Positions 52,919-62,915 of a stretch of 64,000 nucleotides of DNA are shown piece by piece. Origin of the DNA: Tiliqua scincoides (lineage: Eukaryota; Chordata; Lepidosauria; Squamata; Scincidae); NCBI RefSeq assembly GCF_035046505.1, contig NC_089826.1, forward strand, positions 7,730,254 through 7,794,253. The letters run 5' to 3'. Numbering within the stretch: the stretch's first letter is position 1; each line of letters starts with the position of its first letter. The notes below the pieces were generated by a model that made no database searches, had not been told where the DNA came from, and was given only the letters and a program-made list of their open reading frames with translations. The position numbers and the translations under genes are program-made.

Positions 52919-53694
52919 GTAAGCGTAAACCGTGCTGGAGGCATCAGGGCTTGTCCACGTGGTTTTAGAATTCTGGTTCTGTTCCTGTGATGCTTGTCAA
53001 TCTGGTGGCTCTGAAATATACCTCCGTGGTGGGAGTGGTGGTTGTCATTCACTTGCTTTCTTGTTTCACAAAAACTCAGCTTACAAGACCTGTCTTGAAA
53101 AGGCCTTGAGTATGGCCTAAAATGAATCAAACTATTCTTCTGGGTTGCCATGTGCAATATCTAGCAGAACCACTGCAGGTCTGTGACGCCGGAGTAACTA
53201 TCCAGGCTTAAGGGGAAATGGAGAAGACATTAAAAACAAGTATTTTATTTAGTTTACAGAGGTATATCCTGCTCTTCAACACAAGTATTTGTAGGGTGCT
53301 GACAATAAATCCAGAAAAAGAAACATTTTAAAACACCAACTGAAAAGATGTATTTGCTGCCCCAAACTAATTTTCTGGTGAGACTTCTCTGGATCGTGGA
53401 CACTGTTTTCTCCCCCACTCCTTGCAGCAAGTTCCTCTCATCGTGACTGTTATTCCGAGGGCAGGTTGTGTGTGGAAATGGCAGTCGCTGGCTGGGCCTG
53501 GGAGGATGGGTGATGCTGCCTATTCCCATTTTAGCTCCTTTGAGCTCAAGCTGCCCCCCGACCCCATGTCACCACCATTAATCAGAGTAGTCTGTGTTTC
53601 CTAGAGAGCGTGACACGGTGGCTGGAGATTCTCCAGCCCTGGTGATTTGCTCTCTTTTCCAGGCTGTGGTAACTCAAGTGGCAGAGCCAGGGGA
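52919..53694. other. SHROOM3: SHROOM3 intron start, downstream of the second coding exon
   Basis: No further exon was recognised. A relic resembling an L2-like 3' end (TTTATTTAGTTTACAGAGGTATATCCTGC) lies at about 53243-53275. Confidence 0.45.
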
Positions 53695-54545
53695 TTAAGA
53701 ACATAAGAACAGCTCCACTGGATCAGGCCATAGACCCATCTAGTCCAGCTTCCTGTATCTCACAGCGGCCCACCAAATGCCCCAGGGAGCACACCAGATA
53801 ACAAGAGACCTGCAAGGCTTCCTGGGAATTGTAGTTAAGAACATAAGAACAGCCCCACTGAATCAGGCCATAGGCCCATCTAGTCCAGCTTCCTGTATCT
53901 CACAGCGGCCCACCAAATGCCCCAGGGAGCACACCAGATAACAAGAGACCTGCAAGGCTTCCTGGGAATTGTAGTTAAGAACATAAGAACAGCCCCACTG
54001 GATCAGGCCATAGACCCATCTAGTCCAGCTTCCTGTATCTCACAGCGGCCCACCAAATGCCCCAGGGAGCACACCAGATAACAAGAGACCTGCAAGGCTT
54101 CCTGGGAATTGTAGTTAAGAACATAAGAACAGCCCCACTGGATCAGGCCATAGGCCCATCTAGTCCAGCTTCCTGTATCTCACAGCGGCCCACCAAATGC
54201 CCCAGGGAGCACACCAGATAACAAGAGACCTGCAAGGCTTCCTGGGAATTGTAGTTAAGAACATAAGAACAGCTCCACTGGATCAGGCCATAGACCCATC
54301 TAGTCCAGCTTCCTGTATCTCACAGCGGCCCACCAAATGCCCCAGGGAGCACACCAGATAACAAGAGACCTGCAAGGCTTCCTGGGAATTGTAGTTAAGA
54401 ACATAAGAACAGCCCCACTGGATCAGGCCATAGGCCCATCTAGTCCAGCTTCCTGTATCTCACAGCGGCCCACCAAATGCCCCAGGGAGCGCACCAGATA
54501 ACAAGAGACCTCATCCTGGTGCCTTCCCTTGCATCTGGCCTTGCA
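53695..54545 (-). repeat. Tandem array of a 140-bp CR1-derived unit (six units)
   Basis: Units begin at 53695, 53835, 53975, 54115, 54255 and 54395, exactly 140 bp apart. Each contains about 117 bp of the 3' end of CR1 (- orientation: AAGAACATAAGAACAGC to ACCAGATAACAAGAGACC) and a 23-bp linker, GCAAGGCTTCCTGGGAATTG then TAG. The last unit runs on into longer CR1 sequence (CATCCTGGTGCCTTCCC) instead of the linker. Copies differ by a few bases only (CTCC/CCCC, AGACCC/AGGCCC), so the array is recent or kept uniform by exchange. The linkers carry a match to the ZNF143 motif on the - strand. Confidence 0.95.
53823..54396 (-). promoter_or_regulatory. Five ZNF143/STAF-like motifs in the CR1 array
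   Basis: The complement of TGGGAATTGTAGTT is AACTACAATTCCCA, found at 53823-53836, 53963-53976, 54103-54116, 54243-54256 and 54383-54396. It fits the conserved promoter motif ACTAYRNNNCCCR and the known ZNF143 site (ACTACAATTCCCAG...GC). ZNF143 binds promoters and chromatin-loop anchors. Actual binding here is not shown. Confidence 0.6.
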
Positions 54546-55120
54546 TCTGGCTTCACAAACCAGGCACACCCTGATGATGTCAGGATCAGCAGACTGATCT
54601 AGCTGCCTCCCAGTTAGAATTGCTAACCTTCCAAGAATGTCTTGAGTCTTCTGGAAAACCCCCCCCCCCCCAGGGAAAATCATATATCAGGAGGCCTCCT
54701 CAGGGTAAAGGAAACTTTGTTCCCTTGCTCTGGGCCAAGCTCATGCTGGCTGCTGGGTCTACTCGTACCTGCACAGGTGATATCGCTGGCACAAGTCCGC
54801 ATGGACAGGTGAAGGTGGAGCGGGGTCAGGTTTTGGCCCTCACCGCTGCCCCCAAAGCTGCCCCCTTCTCAGGTGCAACCCACCCTCCTCCCCAACCCTT
54901 TCACCTCTTTGTTCTGCCCTCCCCCTGCCCTGTTCCACCCCCTTGCCGCTTCCCTCCCACCTCCTGCACTGCTTTGTCTCAGGCAGCGGTGTTCCCAGTC
55001 TGTCGCCACGTTGACCCAGCCGCTCGCTGCTTGTGGTGTTCGCGACAGCTGGAAAGCGCATTACGCCACTTAAACGTGCATTCTGGTTGCAAAACAGCCA
55101 AATAGGTTTGGGCCATCATT
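54546..55120. other. Intron sequence with a CpG-rich patch
   Basis: A long C run lies at 54659-54672. At about 54985-55080 several CpGs cluster (GTCGCCACGTTGACCCAGCC, TTCGCGACAGCTGGAAAGCG). A 161-codon frame covers this stretch but is Pro/Cys-rich without domain content, so I do not call a gene. Confidence 0.4.
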
Positions 55121-55424
55121 GCCTGTAACTGTTACCCTGCACATGCCCAATCTCATCTGATCTTGGAAGCTAAGCAGGGTCAGGCCTGGTTAGTACTTGG
55201 ATGGGAGACCGCTTGGGAATACCGGGTGCTGTAGGCTTATACCATAGTCTTTCCAGACTGAAGGTTGCCAACCATCTCCCTATACTGAACACTATCTCCC
55301 GATCTTGCCTGATCTTGGAAGCTAAGCAGGGTCAGGCCTGGTTAGTACTTGGAGGGGAGACCGCTTGGGAATACCGGGTGCTGTAGTCTTCTACCATAGT
55401 CTTTCGAGACTGAAAGTTGCCAAC
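55121..55424 (+). mobile_element. 5S rRNA-derived SINE, head-to-tail dimer
   Basis: Unit 1 (about 55121-55272) begins AACTGTTACCCTGCACATGC; unit 2 (55273-55424) begins CATCTCCCTATACTGAACAC, the same pair of heads as in the trimer at 10488. Both carry the A box (GGAAGCTAAGCAGGGTCAGG) and the C box (TTAGTACTTGGA...GGGAGACC) of 5S genes and the CCATAGTCTTT...GAGACTGAA tail. Confidence 0.88.
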
Positions 55425-56031
55425 TATGCCTGTACTGTTCATCCTCCAATTTCCTCTGTCTACAAAAAGCAGATCTTATTTCCCTTGGTTCTCGTGATGC
55501 CGCCATGGAGATTAACAATCCATCCTAAAGAAATAAAACCACAGGTCTGGGTGAACTTTTGTTCCTTTAATTTACTTCCATCTATTTTTAGATCTCTCTC
55601 TTCCCACCCTCCCCCTACACTCCATACCAAGAGTTCTGCTGGTGGAGGTAAAGCAGTTCACCTTGCAGAGTACACAGTGCTTCCTGGATGCTTTATCTGA
55701 GTCTGAATCAGATCAAAAAACAAAACAAAATCCATGGAGTTACAGCCTCAGTGTTAGCCAAGCCAAAATGCTTTGCAGACTTCTTTCAGCGGGAACAATC
55801 AGCTCGCATTCCATTGGCATCACCTGAGCAGCATGGCCTGGAACAAGAATGGGACGCCTTCCAGTTCCTCTTAGCTGTTTCAAGCCATGTCAGCTCAGAT
55901 GAGCTGGTGGCCTTTTTCCTAAAAGGAGAGGGCTTTGGCTGCTGTGTTTCACTCACATCCACCTCTCTTCACTTGCTGGGTCCCAGTTTTATCTTGGCCA
56001 TACAGAAATCAAATTTCTTGCCAGTTGTGAC
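55425..56031. other. Intron sequence without recognised features
   Basis: Nothing was recognised. A 127-codon frame at 55688-56071 runs into the next SINE and shows no domain. Confidence 0.4.
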
Positions 56032-56171
56032 AGCAACTGTTACCCTGCACATGCCTGATCTCGGAAGCTAAGCAGGGTCAGGCCTGGTAAGTATTTGGAT
56101 GGGAGACCGCCTGGGAATACCGGGTGCTGTAGGCTTATACCATAGTCTTTTCGAGACTGAAGGTTGCCAAC
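56032..56171 (+). mobile_element. 5S rRNA-derived SINE, monomer 1
   Basis: Begins AGCAACTGTTACCCTGCACA. It lacks the short TCTGATCTCG segment of the 5S head present in other copies, but keeps the A box, C box and shared LINE T-like tail. Confidence 0.88.
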
Positions 56172-56209
56172 CAACCCTCTTCATCAAAGGTTGCTGTCCA
56201 CAAAAGCAT

Positions 56210-56315
56210 TAATAACACACTGAGTAAAGAAATATTTTCTTTTGTCCGTTCTAACTCTCTTGCCACTCAATTCAATGGGTGTCCCCTGGTTCTGGTGTTG
56301 TGTGAGAAGGAAAAA
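56210..56315 (-). mobile_element. Small CR1 LINE fragment
   Basis: It matches the CR1 block at 52160-52250: ACTGAGTAAAGAAATATTTT, CGTTCTAACTCTC, GTGTCCCCTGGTTCTGGTGT. Confidence 0.75.
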
Positions 56316-56565
56316 TTTGAGAGAAGAAAAGGCCCTAACCCTTTATCCTTCCCTTCTCCTCTGAGCACTCCCTCTTGTCCTCTGACCACCAACCTGTTAA
56401 GATGTGCACACCAGGGCTCTGATGCCCAGGCCATCTTGAGCACAAGGCATGCAGGGCGAGGCAGCTCCAGGGCCTTGCTATCTCTAAGTGTTAGCTGAAC
56501 CTCTGATCCTAATCAGATGCTGTAAATATACACTCAATGGAACTGTAAGTCAATAACTTCTTTTT

Positions 56566-56713
56566 GCAACTTTAACCCTGCACATGCCTGATCTCGTCTG
56601 ATCTCGGAAGCTAAGCAGGGTCAGGCCTGGTTAGTATTTGGATGGGAAACCACCTGGGAATACTGGGTGCTGTAGGCTTATACCATAGTCTTTCGAGACT
56701 GAAGGTTGCCAAC
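56566..56713 (+). mobile_element. 5S rRNA-derived SINE, monomer 2
   Basis: Begins GCAACTTTAACCCTGCACAT and continues CTGATCTCGTCTGATCTCGG, the most 5S-like head in the window, with A box, C box (TTAGTATTTGGATGGGAAAC) and the shared tail CCATAGTCTTTCGAGACTGA then AGGTTGCCAAC. Confidence 0.9.
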
Positions 56714-57134
56714 CATTTGTAATCAAGGCCATGTCTATACTGAGAAGGACCAGCTTTCATTTTTTAAAAAATCATGTTTTCAACCTTTATAGCTACAAAG
56801 ATGTTCTTGAAATTACTTGGACATGGACTGTAGAAAGTAGCCAAAGGAATGACGGAATAGCATTTTCAATGTCCAGGGATGGGTGTTCAGGACATAGCGC
56901 CAATGAGGGTCGTAACAGCTCCTCCTCCAATGTGGATCATGTTCTAGGCAGAAAATTTAGATAACAATCCTGTACAATGTTTTGCATTCATGACCTGGAT
57001 TGTTAAAGGAATCACGTGAGCATGTACCTATGGAAATGCTGCATAAGTCTTGATTATCTGCAGCACTGCAGAGATGAGTTGATGGACAGAAAGCGGAAGT
57101 CAATGTGCCTTGAAAGAAGGGCTGGGAAAAGGAC
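56714..57134. other. Intron sequence without recognised features
   Basis: Nothing was recognised. Confidence 0.4.
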
Positions 57135-57137
57135 TGA

Positions 57138-57227
57138 GGCTGCAATCCTAACCACACTTTCTTGAGAGTAAGCACCATTGAACAAAATAGGACTTACTTC
57201 TGAGTAGATCTCATTAGGATTGTGCCC
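57138..57227. mobile_element. Family K MITE, short palindromic form (90 bp)
   Basis: Starts GGCTGCAATCCTAACCACAC and ends TTAGGATTGTGCCC, flanked by TGA (57135-57137 and 57228-57230). The arms contain TTGAGAGTAAGCACC and GGACTTACTTCTGAGTAGA. Confidence 0.7.
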
Positions 57228-57230
57228 TGA

Positions 57231-57904
57231 GATTCATTAGAAATAAAGGATTTCTGGGCTCGCAATCCATCCATGAAATGTTAGACCCCTGTGCAAAGTT
57301 TTCATGTGCGGGGAAGTTTCTTGCACATACCCTTTGAAAAACCAATCTGAGAGTGCTAAAGATTAGATCAGAATTGGCTTACTCAGACTGTGCCATATCC
57401 AGTGTTTCCCAGAAACTTTGTCCCAATTTATTTTCTGTAACTTGCAGTTAATGCTATCTGTGAGGGCTGTGTTATCAGACTACCTGAGGAACCGCCTACG
57501 ATAAATCAAATGTTAGCATTTACATTGCATTTGACATGTCCAGACAGTTCATTCATATCTCTGGCTTGTCAGTGAGACATGCAACAGGATATGGGAGTCT
57601 CCCCCATCCCTGCACTGCATATAGAATCTCTAATATTAACCAGAGTCTTCCACAAGGATGCAGCCTCCCACTGTCCTTCCTTTATTAAATGTGCATGCAT
57701 ATCCAGAATGATAAATTATAGCCATTGCAGCAAGAAGAAAGAATTAGTCTGAAGACGTTACCTTTGTACATGGGCTACATAATCTTTCCAAAGTTCAATA
57801 TTCAAGACAGTTTTCCACTGTGAATTGTTCAAAGGAAATTGTTTGTGATTGTCCCAAGAGATGCACAGTGCTGATGTTGTTCACCTCCAGTGAGGATTTA
57901 TCCC
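57231..57904. other. Intron sequence without recognised features
   Basis: Nothing was recognised. Confidence 0.4.
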
Positions 57905-58447
57905 CTGAGGACAGGATCCCAACACCTGGATGGGCTGGCGCCAAGTCCCTTAGGGGCTGCAACCCAGAGGTGTTGCAAAAGTGCTGTAAAGCACTTTTGC
58001 GCCACCGTTCAAGGAGGGAGGCTGGCACGACCCACAGCGCTGGTGGACTGGTAGGGCTGTACCAGTCGAATCAGCCCAGCATGGGGGCTTGAGGAGGGCA
58101 GGGAGAGGGCAGGAAGGAGGTGTTCTGGGGAGGCAGGGAGGCCCGTGGGTAGGCCCGTGGGTAGGCCCGTGGTTAGGCTGCAGCTGGGGGGGGGGGTGGA
58201 ACCAGGATCTGGCACTTGTACTGGATCCTAACCCCAGTCCCAGGTGACCTGCAGCAGCTCTGGGCTGCTAGGATCTGTGCCACCTCTTTAGGTGGCACAG
58301 ATCTGAGTAGCCCCATTGGGGCTGCTGCAGTGTTACGTTTCATTCCCCTTGCCCTGGGGTGAGCTGCAGGCAGTCCCAACCCTGCTCTGGATACGGGGCA
58401 GGCCAGCTAACCTTCCCATGCCAGCGCAGGTTAGGATTGGGCTGTGA
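57905..58447. repeat. GC-rich repeat, family R, copy 2
   Basis: It shares with 38225-38712 the blocks around CCCAGTCCCAGGTGACCTG, CTGGGCTGCTAGGATC, CACCTCTTTAG, AGTAGCCCCATTGGGGCTGC, CTGGATACGGGGCAGGCC and GTTAGGATTGGGCTGTGAG. It includes four copies of GTAGGCCCGTGG-like words (58140-58175). The right end is like a family K end. Confidence 0.55.
58272..58303. repeat. Perfect hairpin (14-bp arms, 4-base loop)
   Basis: Arms are GATCTGTGCCACCT (58272-58285) and AGGTGGCACAGATC (58290-58303). The family R relative at 38540-38570 has only the left side, so the right arm looks like a local copy of it. Confidence 0.85.
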
Positions 58448-58914
58448 GTTAGTTTTGTGACTGATAGAGCGCCAGCTGGATTTGCCGGCATGGAAATGTA
58501 ATTTCTCAAAGTTCCGTGTTTTGTTTATAGTATGTGTTGTGAATATGTATCTGGCTGGTGATATGTTTGCAAATTGTGGTAGACTCTCCAGTCTGCTTTT
58601 CAAAAGAAGGATGCAGTTTTTGGTGTATTATTTTGGTCTACTGCACTGATGCTGAAAATGTGGGCTTAAGCTAAAAGGGTAGGAAGAAGAAAGACTGCAT
58701 TTTTCTGGACAGGTTATAAAGCTCAAAGCTGCAACTGTTATTTCTAGACTTAGTGCTGTGCAGAAGGGCAGTTATCATCAGGAGGGACCTGAGGGCAGAA
58801 CTAGACATTACATTTGACCTGCAGCAGCTGCCAAAACCAACCATTGCTTGTCAAGGTCTGCCAATTCCATATTTCCCCTTAACATTTAAATATACTTAAG
58901 CACATTGTAATGTT
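58448..58914. other. Intron sequence without recognised features
   Basis: Nothing was recognised. Confidence 0.4.
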
Positions 58915-59470
58915 AAGAACATAAGCCCCACTGGATCAGGCCATAGGCGCATTTAGTCCAGCTTCCTGGTGGGCCGCTGTGAGATACAGGAAGCTGGACT
59001 AGATGGGCCTATGGCCTGATCCAGTGGGGCTGTTCTTATGTTCTTAACTACAATTCCCAGGAAGCCTTGCAGGTCTCTTGTTATCTGGTGTGCTCCCTGG
59101 GGCATTTGGTGGGCCGCTGTGAGATACAGGAAGCTGGACTAGATGGCCCTATGGCCTGATCCAGTGAGGCTGTTCTTATGGTCTTAAACTACAATTCCCA
59201 GGAGGCCTTGCAGGTCTCTTGTTACCTGGTGTGCTCCCTGGGGCATTTGGTGGGCCGCTGTGAGATACAGGAAGCTGGACTAGATGGGCCTATGGCCTGA
59301 TCCAGTGGGGCTGTTCTTATGTTCTTAACTACAATTCCCAGGAGGCTTTGCAGGTCTCTTGTTACCTGGTGTGCTCCCTGGGGCATTTGGTGGGCCGCTG
59401 TGAGATACAGGAAGCTGGACTAGGTGGGCCTATGGCCTGATCCAGTGGGGCTGTTCTTATGTGCTTTTGT
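58915..59470 (+). repeat. Inverted 140-bp CR1-derived array with a fold-back start
   Basis: Four CR1 3'-end units in + orientation begin GGTGGGCCGCTGTGAGATAC at 58968, 59108, 59249 and 59389, 140-141 bp apart. The first is preceded by a partial unit in the opposite orientation (58917-58967), so the sequence folds back at about 58967. Linkers read AACTACAATTCCCAGGAAGC then CTTGCAGG. Units 1-3 are followed by full linkers, and unit 4 ends with GTTCTTATGTGCTTTTGTTC. These are the same CR1 edges and the same linker as the array at 53695. Confidence 0.93.
59046..59340 (+). promoter_or_regulatory. Three ZNF143/STAF-like motifs in the inverted array
   Basis: AACTACAATTCCCA occurs at 59046-59059, 59187-59200 and 59327-59340, with GGAAGCCTTGC or GGAGGCTTTGC following, as in the longer ZNF143 consensus. 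Binding is not shown. Confidence 0.6.
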
Positions 59471-59566
59471 TCTTACACTTAAGCACATTGTAATGTTGTT
59501 GTGTTCTGTGTTTTCCCTGTCCATGCTTCACATCATTGGCTGCCAATAGCAGGCATGGGGGCGGAC

Positions 59567-59596
59567 ACACACACACACACACGCACACACACACAC
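59567..59596. repeat. (AC)n microsatellite
   Basis: A run of about 14 AC units with one GC interruption. Confidence 0.95.
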
Positions 59597-59734
59597 TAGA
59601 GCTGGTTACACCTCAACAGGGGGAGAAGCTTAAGCGTTACCCAGGAGAGTGGGAGTACTCCATACAGAGCAGTTGCCTTGTGTTGAGCAGGCTATGTGAT
59701 TGTGCCCCAATTGTTACCAGACGTGTTGCCCTAA

Positions 59735-59944
59735 CACTGTGTTTCTCAATGTGTGCTCCTAGGAGCTCTGGGGCTCCCTGAGAACCCTTCAGGGGCTTCA
59801 GGGTGCACACTATAAGTGGCCTCTATCTACTCTGTGCATGCACCAGGGGTTCCCTGGGGTGCCGCACATGTGCCAGCAGGGGTCCCTGAGACTCCATTTA
59901 GGAGTATAAAGGGCTCCAGAGACCAACGAATTTGAGAACCACTG
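59735..59944. mobile_element. hAT-like MITE, related to family H3/H5 by its ends
   Basis: Left CACTGTGTTTCTCAATGTGT and right AATTTGAGAACCACTG form a terminal inverted repeat of the CAGTG(T)TTCTCAA type. No clean target duplication was found. Confidence 0.55.
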
Positions 59945-61010
59945 CTCTTGCATAATAATGTACACACCTCAGGGACCAAATTGCGGTGTTGGGGTACTGG
60001 GCAACTGATCATGTTAAAATATCAGCCCAGGAAAGAAGATAAACTGCTGTGGAGACTGCTTCTATCCCCATTGCGTGGTAAGCCACGGGTTGCTTACTGG
60101 ACAACGGGGGTGGTGGTATAGAAGCTGCCACAACAGAGTACCAGAGGCCAGGCAGCAGAGGTCCGAGATGGAAGAGTTCTCCTTTGCACTGCTACAAAGC
60201 ACAAAGTTCTCCACCCCCCTCCATCTCAGATCTGAGAATACAAAGGGGGGCTGCACAATAGGGCCTGAGTCCAACAGCCCCCACCAAACTGGCACTGATC
60301 TGTTATAAGTCTGAGTCATTATAAAGCAGATTCCTATGTCTACATATTTCAGTGTTGTTTACAGCAACCGCAGCAAACTGCAGTCACCAAGGAGCCTAGC
60401 ACAGATTGGCCATTGGTCCACCAGTAAACCACAAGTGATGCCTGCCCACCACTACTGTAAAGCATAGTTTACACAAGCAGACTTTATAGCATGTTGTTAT
60501 CAATAATCATAAAAATAATGAATTACCCCTCCAAAATTAGCACCCGAGGCATGTCTTCATATAACTGCATTCAAAACAATCTGACCCACCCTGGAAGCAT
60601 CTTGTGTTAATCAGCCCTCAACGTCATTTGACTTCTGTTCTCACAGAAGACCTTGTGCCAGGGTGTAAGGAGATTAATTCCTCCCTTCACTGGGTTTGAC
60701 TAGAGAAATAAAGCAGAAATGCTTGTTGTAAACTTGGGAGTCAGCTCTTTTAAGCCTGATAAATGTCCATGTGTAACTAGAAAGACCTGTGAAGTAATCA
60801 TTGGGGACAGCAGATAATTTTGGGCTGAGGAGGCTTGTCTGATTAGGGAGAAACAGTGTGGCCTTCGCCATTAATTCATGAGGTTGCAACTGACAATTGG
60901 TGTCTCCTAAAACCAATGCGCACTTTCGTTCCCATTTCCCCAACAAGGGGATCAGAAATGTGCTCTCAGCTCACAGATTCCTTGCCCTCCCCTTGCACAT
61001 GAATTTGCTT
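59945..61010. other. Intron sequence without recognised features
   Basis: A short inverted repeat occurs at about 60150-60245 (CCGAGATGGAAGAGTTCTCC against complementary sequence near 60205-60235). Otherwise nothing was recognised. Confidence 0.4.
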
Positions 61011-61020
61011 TACTTCACCC

Positions 61021-61461
61021 CTAGGGTCTGGGGGATAAGAATAGGCCCTCCGTTTGGTTGTACTTGTCGTAAGAGGCGACTAAATAGCCACCAGGTAGAA
61101 GGCAGCTCATCTGAGAGAAGGAAAACTCTGATCCTAAACCTCCACTGCCTTGTGGCTACATCCAGTTATGCAAAAGGCTTCAGGAGTCAACCTCAAGGCA
61201 AAATCCAGAGCCGGAGTCCCTGAGGCAGTTCATGGCCTAACACAGTCACGTTCTGGCAGCTCCTGCGACGCCGCCGGAACCAACCCTATTGGCCTCTGCC
61301 TTTCCATTGGACCATTTCAGTGACGTGGAGAGGGGGGATTTGCTGCATGGATAACAGCCTGTCCTCCATACCTACTTTACCCAGGCTTCGCGCACTGGAG
61401 AGGACACTCTGTTCCAGAACCACCATTCAGAGCATGATACCATAGTCTTCTGAAGGATGTC
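61021..61461 (+). mobile_element. Element U, copy U3
   Basis: Begins TAGGGTCTGGGGGATAAGAA and follows U2 through TGTACTTGTCGTAAGAGGCG, TGGCTACATCCAGTTATGCA and CAGCGACGTGGAGAGGGG-like blocks to the tail CCATAGTCTTCTGAAGGATG, which has lost a few bases. No target duplication was found. Confidence 0.82.
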
Positions 61462-62188
61462 AGTGCCTTGCCAAGGAGGTAACAGGACCTTAGCACAGAA
61501 GTAGTGGTCTGAAAAGACTTTTAAAAGATCTTTTAAAAAGATCCCATTAACAGCATGTACATTGCCACTGAGGTTTGGTGTATTAAGGAGTAGGAGGGTC
61601 CTATCATAGTGGGGGGGGCACAAGTGAAATGAGGAGTGACAAGTGTGTTGGTGTGGGCATGGCCAAAGATGCATTAAATTCCCCCTCTCTGCTTTTTTGC
61701 TCAGGTGTCTGTTTCTACCTTTCTGTTTGTATAGTCCATGTTCAGTTGCCTGATGAAACTCTTTATTTCTGATATTGAAAAAGTACATTGGGAAAACATC
61801 TTAAAAATATGTAAACTGTAGTTCTTGCACACTCCTTAACCCTTTTCTTCCCAGCCTACAAGCGTCCACATCTGATCCTGTTGCATATATGCAACATTGG
61901 GCAGAACTGGCTTTAACAACCAGTCAAAGGGGGGTGAGCATTCATCTGTACTGTTTCACTCTTGCAAATAACCAGGAAAGAGGAAGGTAACATGACTGTT
62001 AGTGTGACTATGCGTCATTAACTGAGACTGCAGTTCTTAAAATAGCTGCGGCATGTGCTTGCCCATAGCCAAATTGAGATCAGAGGTCACCAGCAAGTGT
62101 TTAATGTTTACTAAAGCTGCAACAACCCCGGCTGTGTTCGTATTTGTATGGTTGTCTCTTTGTGTGTGTTCACCCACGGAGTGTTAGA
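61462..62188. other. Intron sequence without recognised features
   Basis: A direct repeat of AAAAGATC lies at about 61526-61543. Nothing else was recognised. Confidence 0.4.
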
Positions 62189-62295
62189 GATACGTCCAGT
62201 GGCTAGAGAGCTGGGTTGGCAACTGAAAGATCTGGGGTTCAAGCAAGGACATGCTGTTTGTACCTTTCCTTCCTGCCAATGCCAGCCAGAGGCTC
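62189..62295 (+). mobile_element. Possible tRNA-derived SINE
   Basis: CCAGTGGCTAGAGAGCTGGG resembles an A-box region and GGGGTTCAAGC a B box about 40 bp later. It is diverged from the other tRNA SINEs here and could be another family. Confidence 0.4.
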
Positions 62296-62472
62296 AACAC
62301 AAGCAACCTTGTATGGGAACCGTACAGGGAATCTGTTCTGCAGTCTGTATCAATACATGCACATGCACCAAATTTACATTTTCCCACTCTTTTTAAAAAA
62401 AACATTCTGCAGTTTTCTTTTATTCTGGTTTTGCTATGGTGAGTTAGAGGGTGGAGGGCAAGGAGCTATCAT

Positions 62473-62915
62473 GTTGGCAACCTTCAGTCTCGAAAGACTC
62501 TGGTATCGCGCTCTGGATGGTGGTTCTGGAACAGCGTCTAGTGTGGCTGAAAAGGCCGATTCGGGAGTGACAATCCCTTCCACACTGGGAGCAAGTGCAG
62601 TCTGTCCCTGGTCTGTCTCCCTGGCTGTGGGCCTTCCTTCTTTGCCTCTTTGCCTCAGCCTGTTGGCCAAGTGTCTCTTCAAACTGGGAAAGGCCATGCT
62701 GCACAGCCTGCCTCCAAGCGGGCCGCTCAGAGGCCAGGGTTTCCCACCTGTTGAGGTCCACTCCTAAGGCCTTCAGATCCCTCTTGCAGATGTCCTTGTA
62801 TTGTAGCTGTGGTCTACTGTAGGGCGCTTTCCTTGCACGAGTTCTCCATAGAGGAGATCCTTTGGGATCCGGCCATCATCCATTCTCACAACATAACCAA
62901 GCCAACGCAGGCGTC
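62473..62915 (-). mobile_element. LINE family T, 3' fragment, copy T5
   Basis: On the - strand it encodes LNRWETLASERPAWRQAVQH, SQFEETLGQQAEAKRQRRKA and the C-terminal finger, then the family tail (complement of GTTGGCAACCTTCAGTCTCG at 62473). It has the same 5' truncation region as T1. No clear duplication was found. Confidence 0.87.

Noticed and set aside
53695-54545. CRISPR-like appearance of evenly spaced repeats
   Set aside because: Units are 140 bp, adjacent, derived from a LINE end, with no variable spacers, in a vertebrate intron.
54620-55105. 161-codon + strand frame, Pro/Cys-rich at its end
   Set aside because: Starts in a CR1-derived edge and a C run, shows no domain or splice signals, and overlaps equally open frames on both strands.
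56566-56713. A possible functional 5S rRNA gene
   Set aside because: The 5S part is joined to a LINE-type tail, lacks the proper 5S start and terminator, and occurs as dispersed copies.
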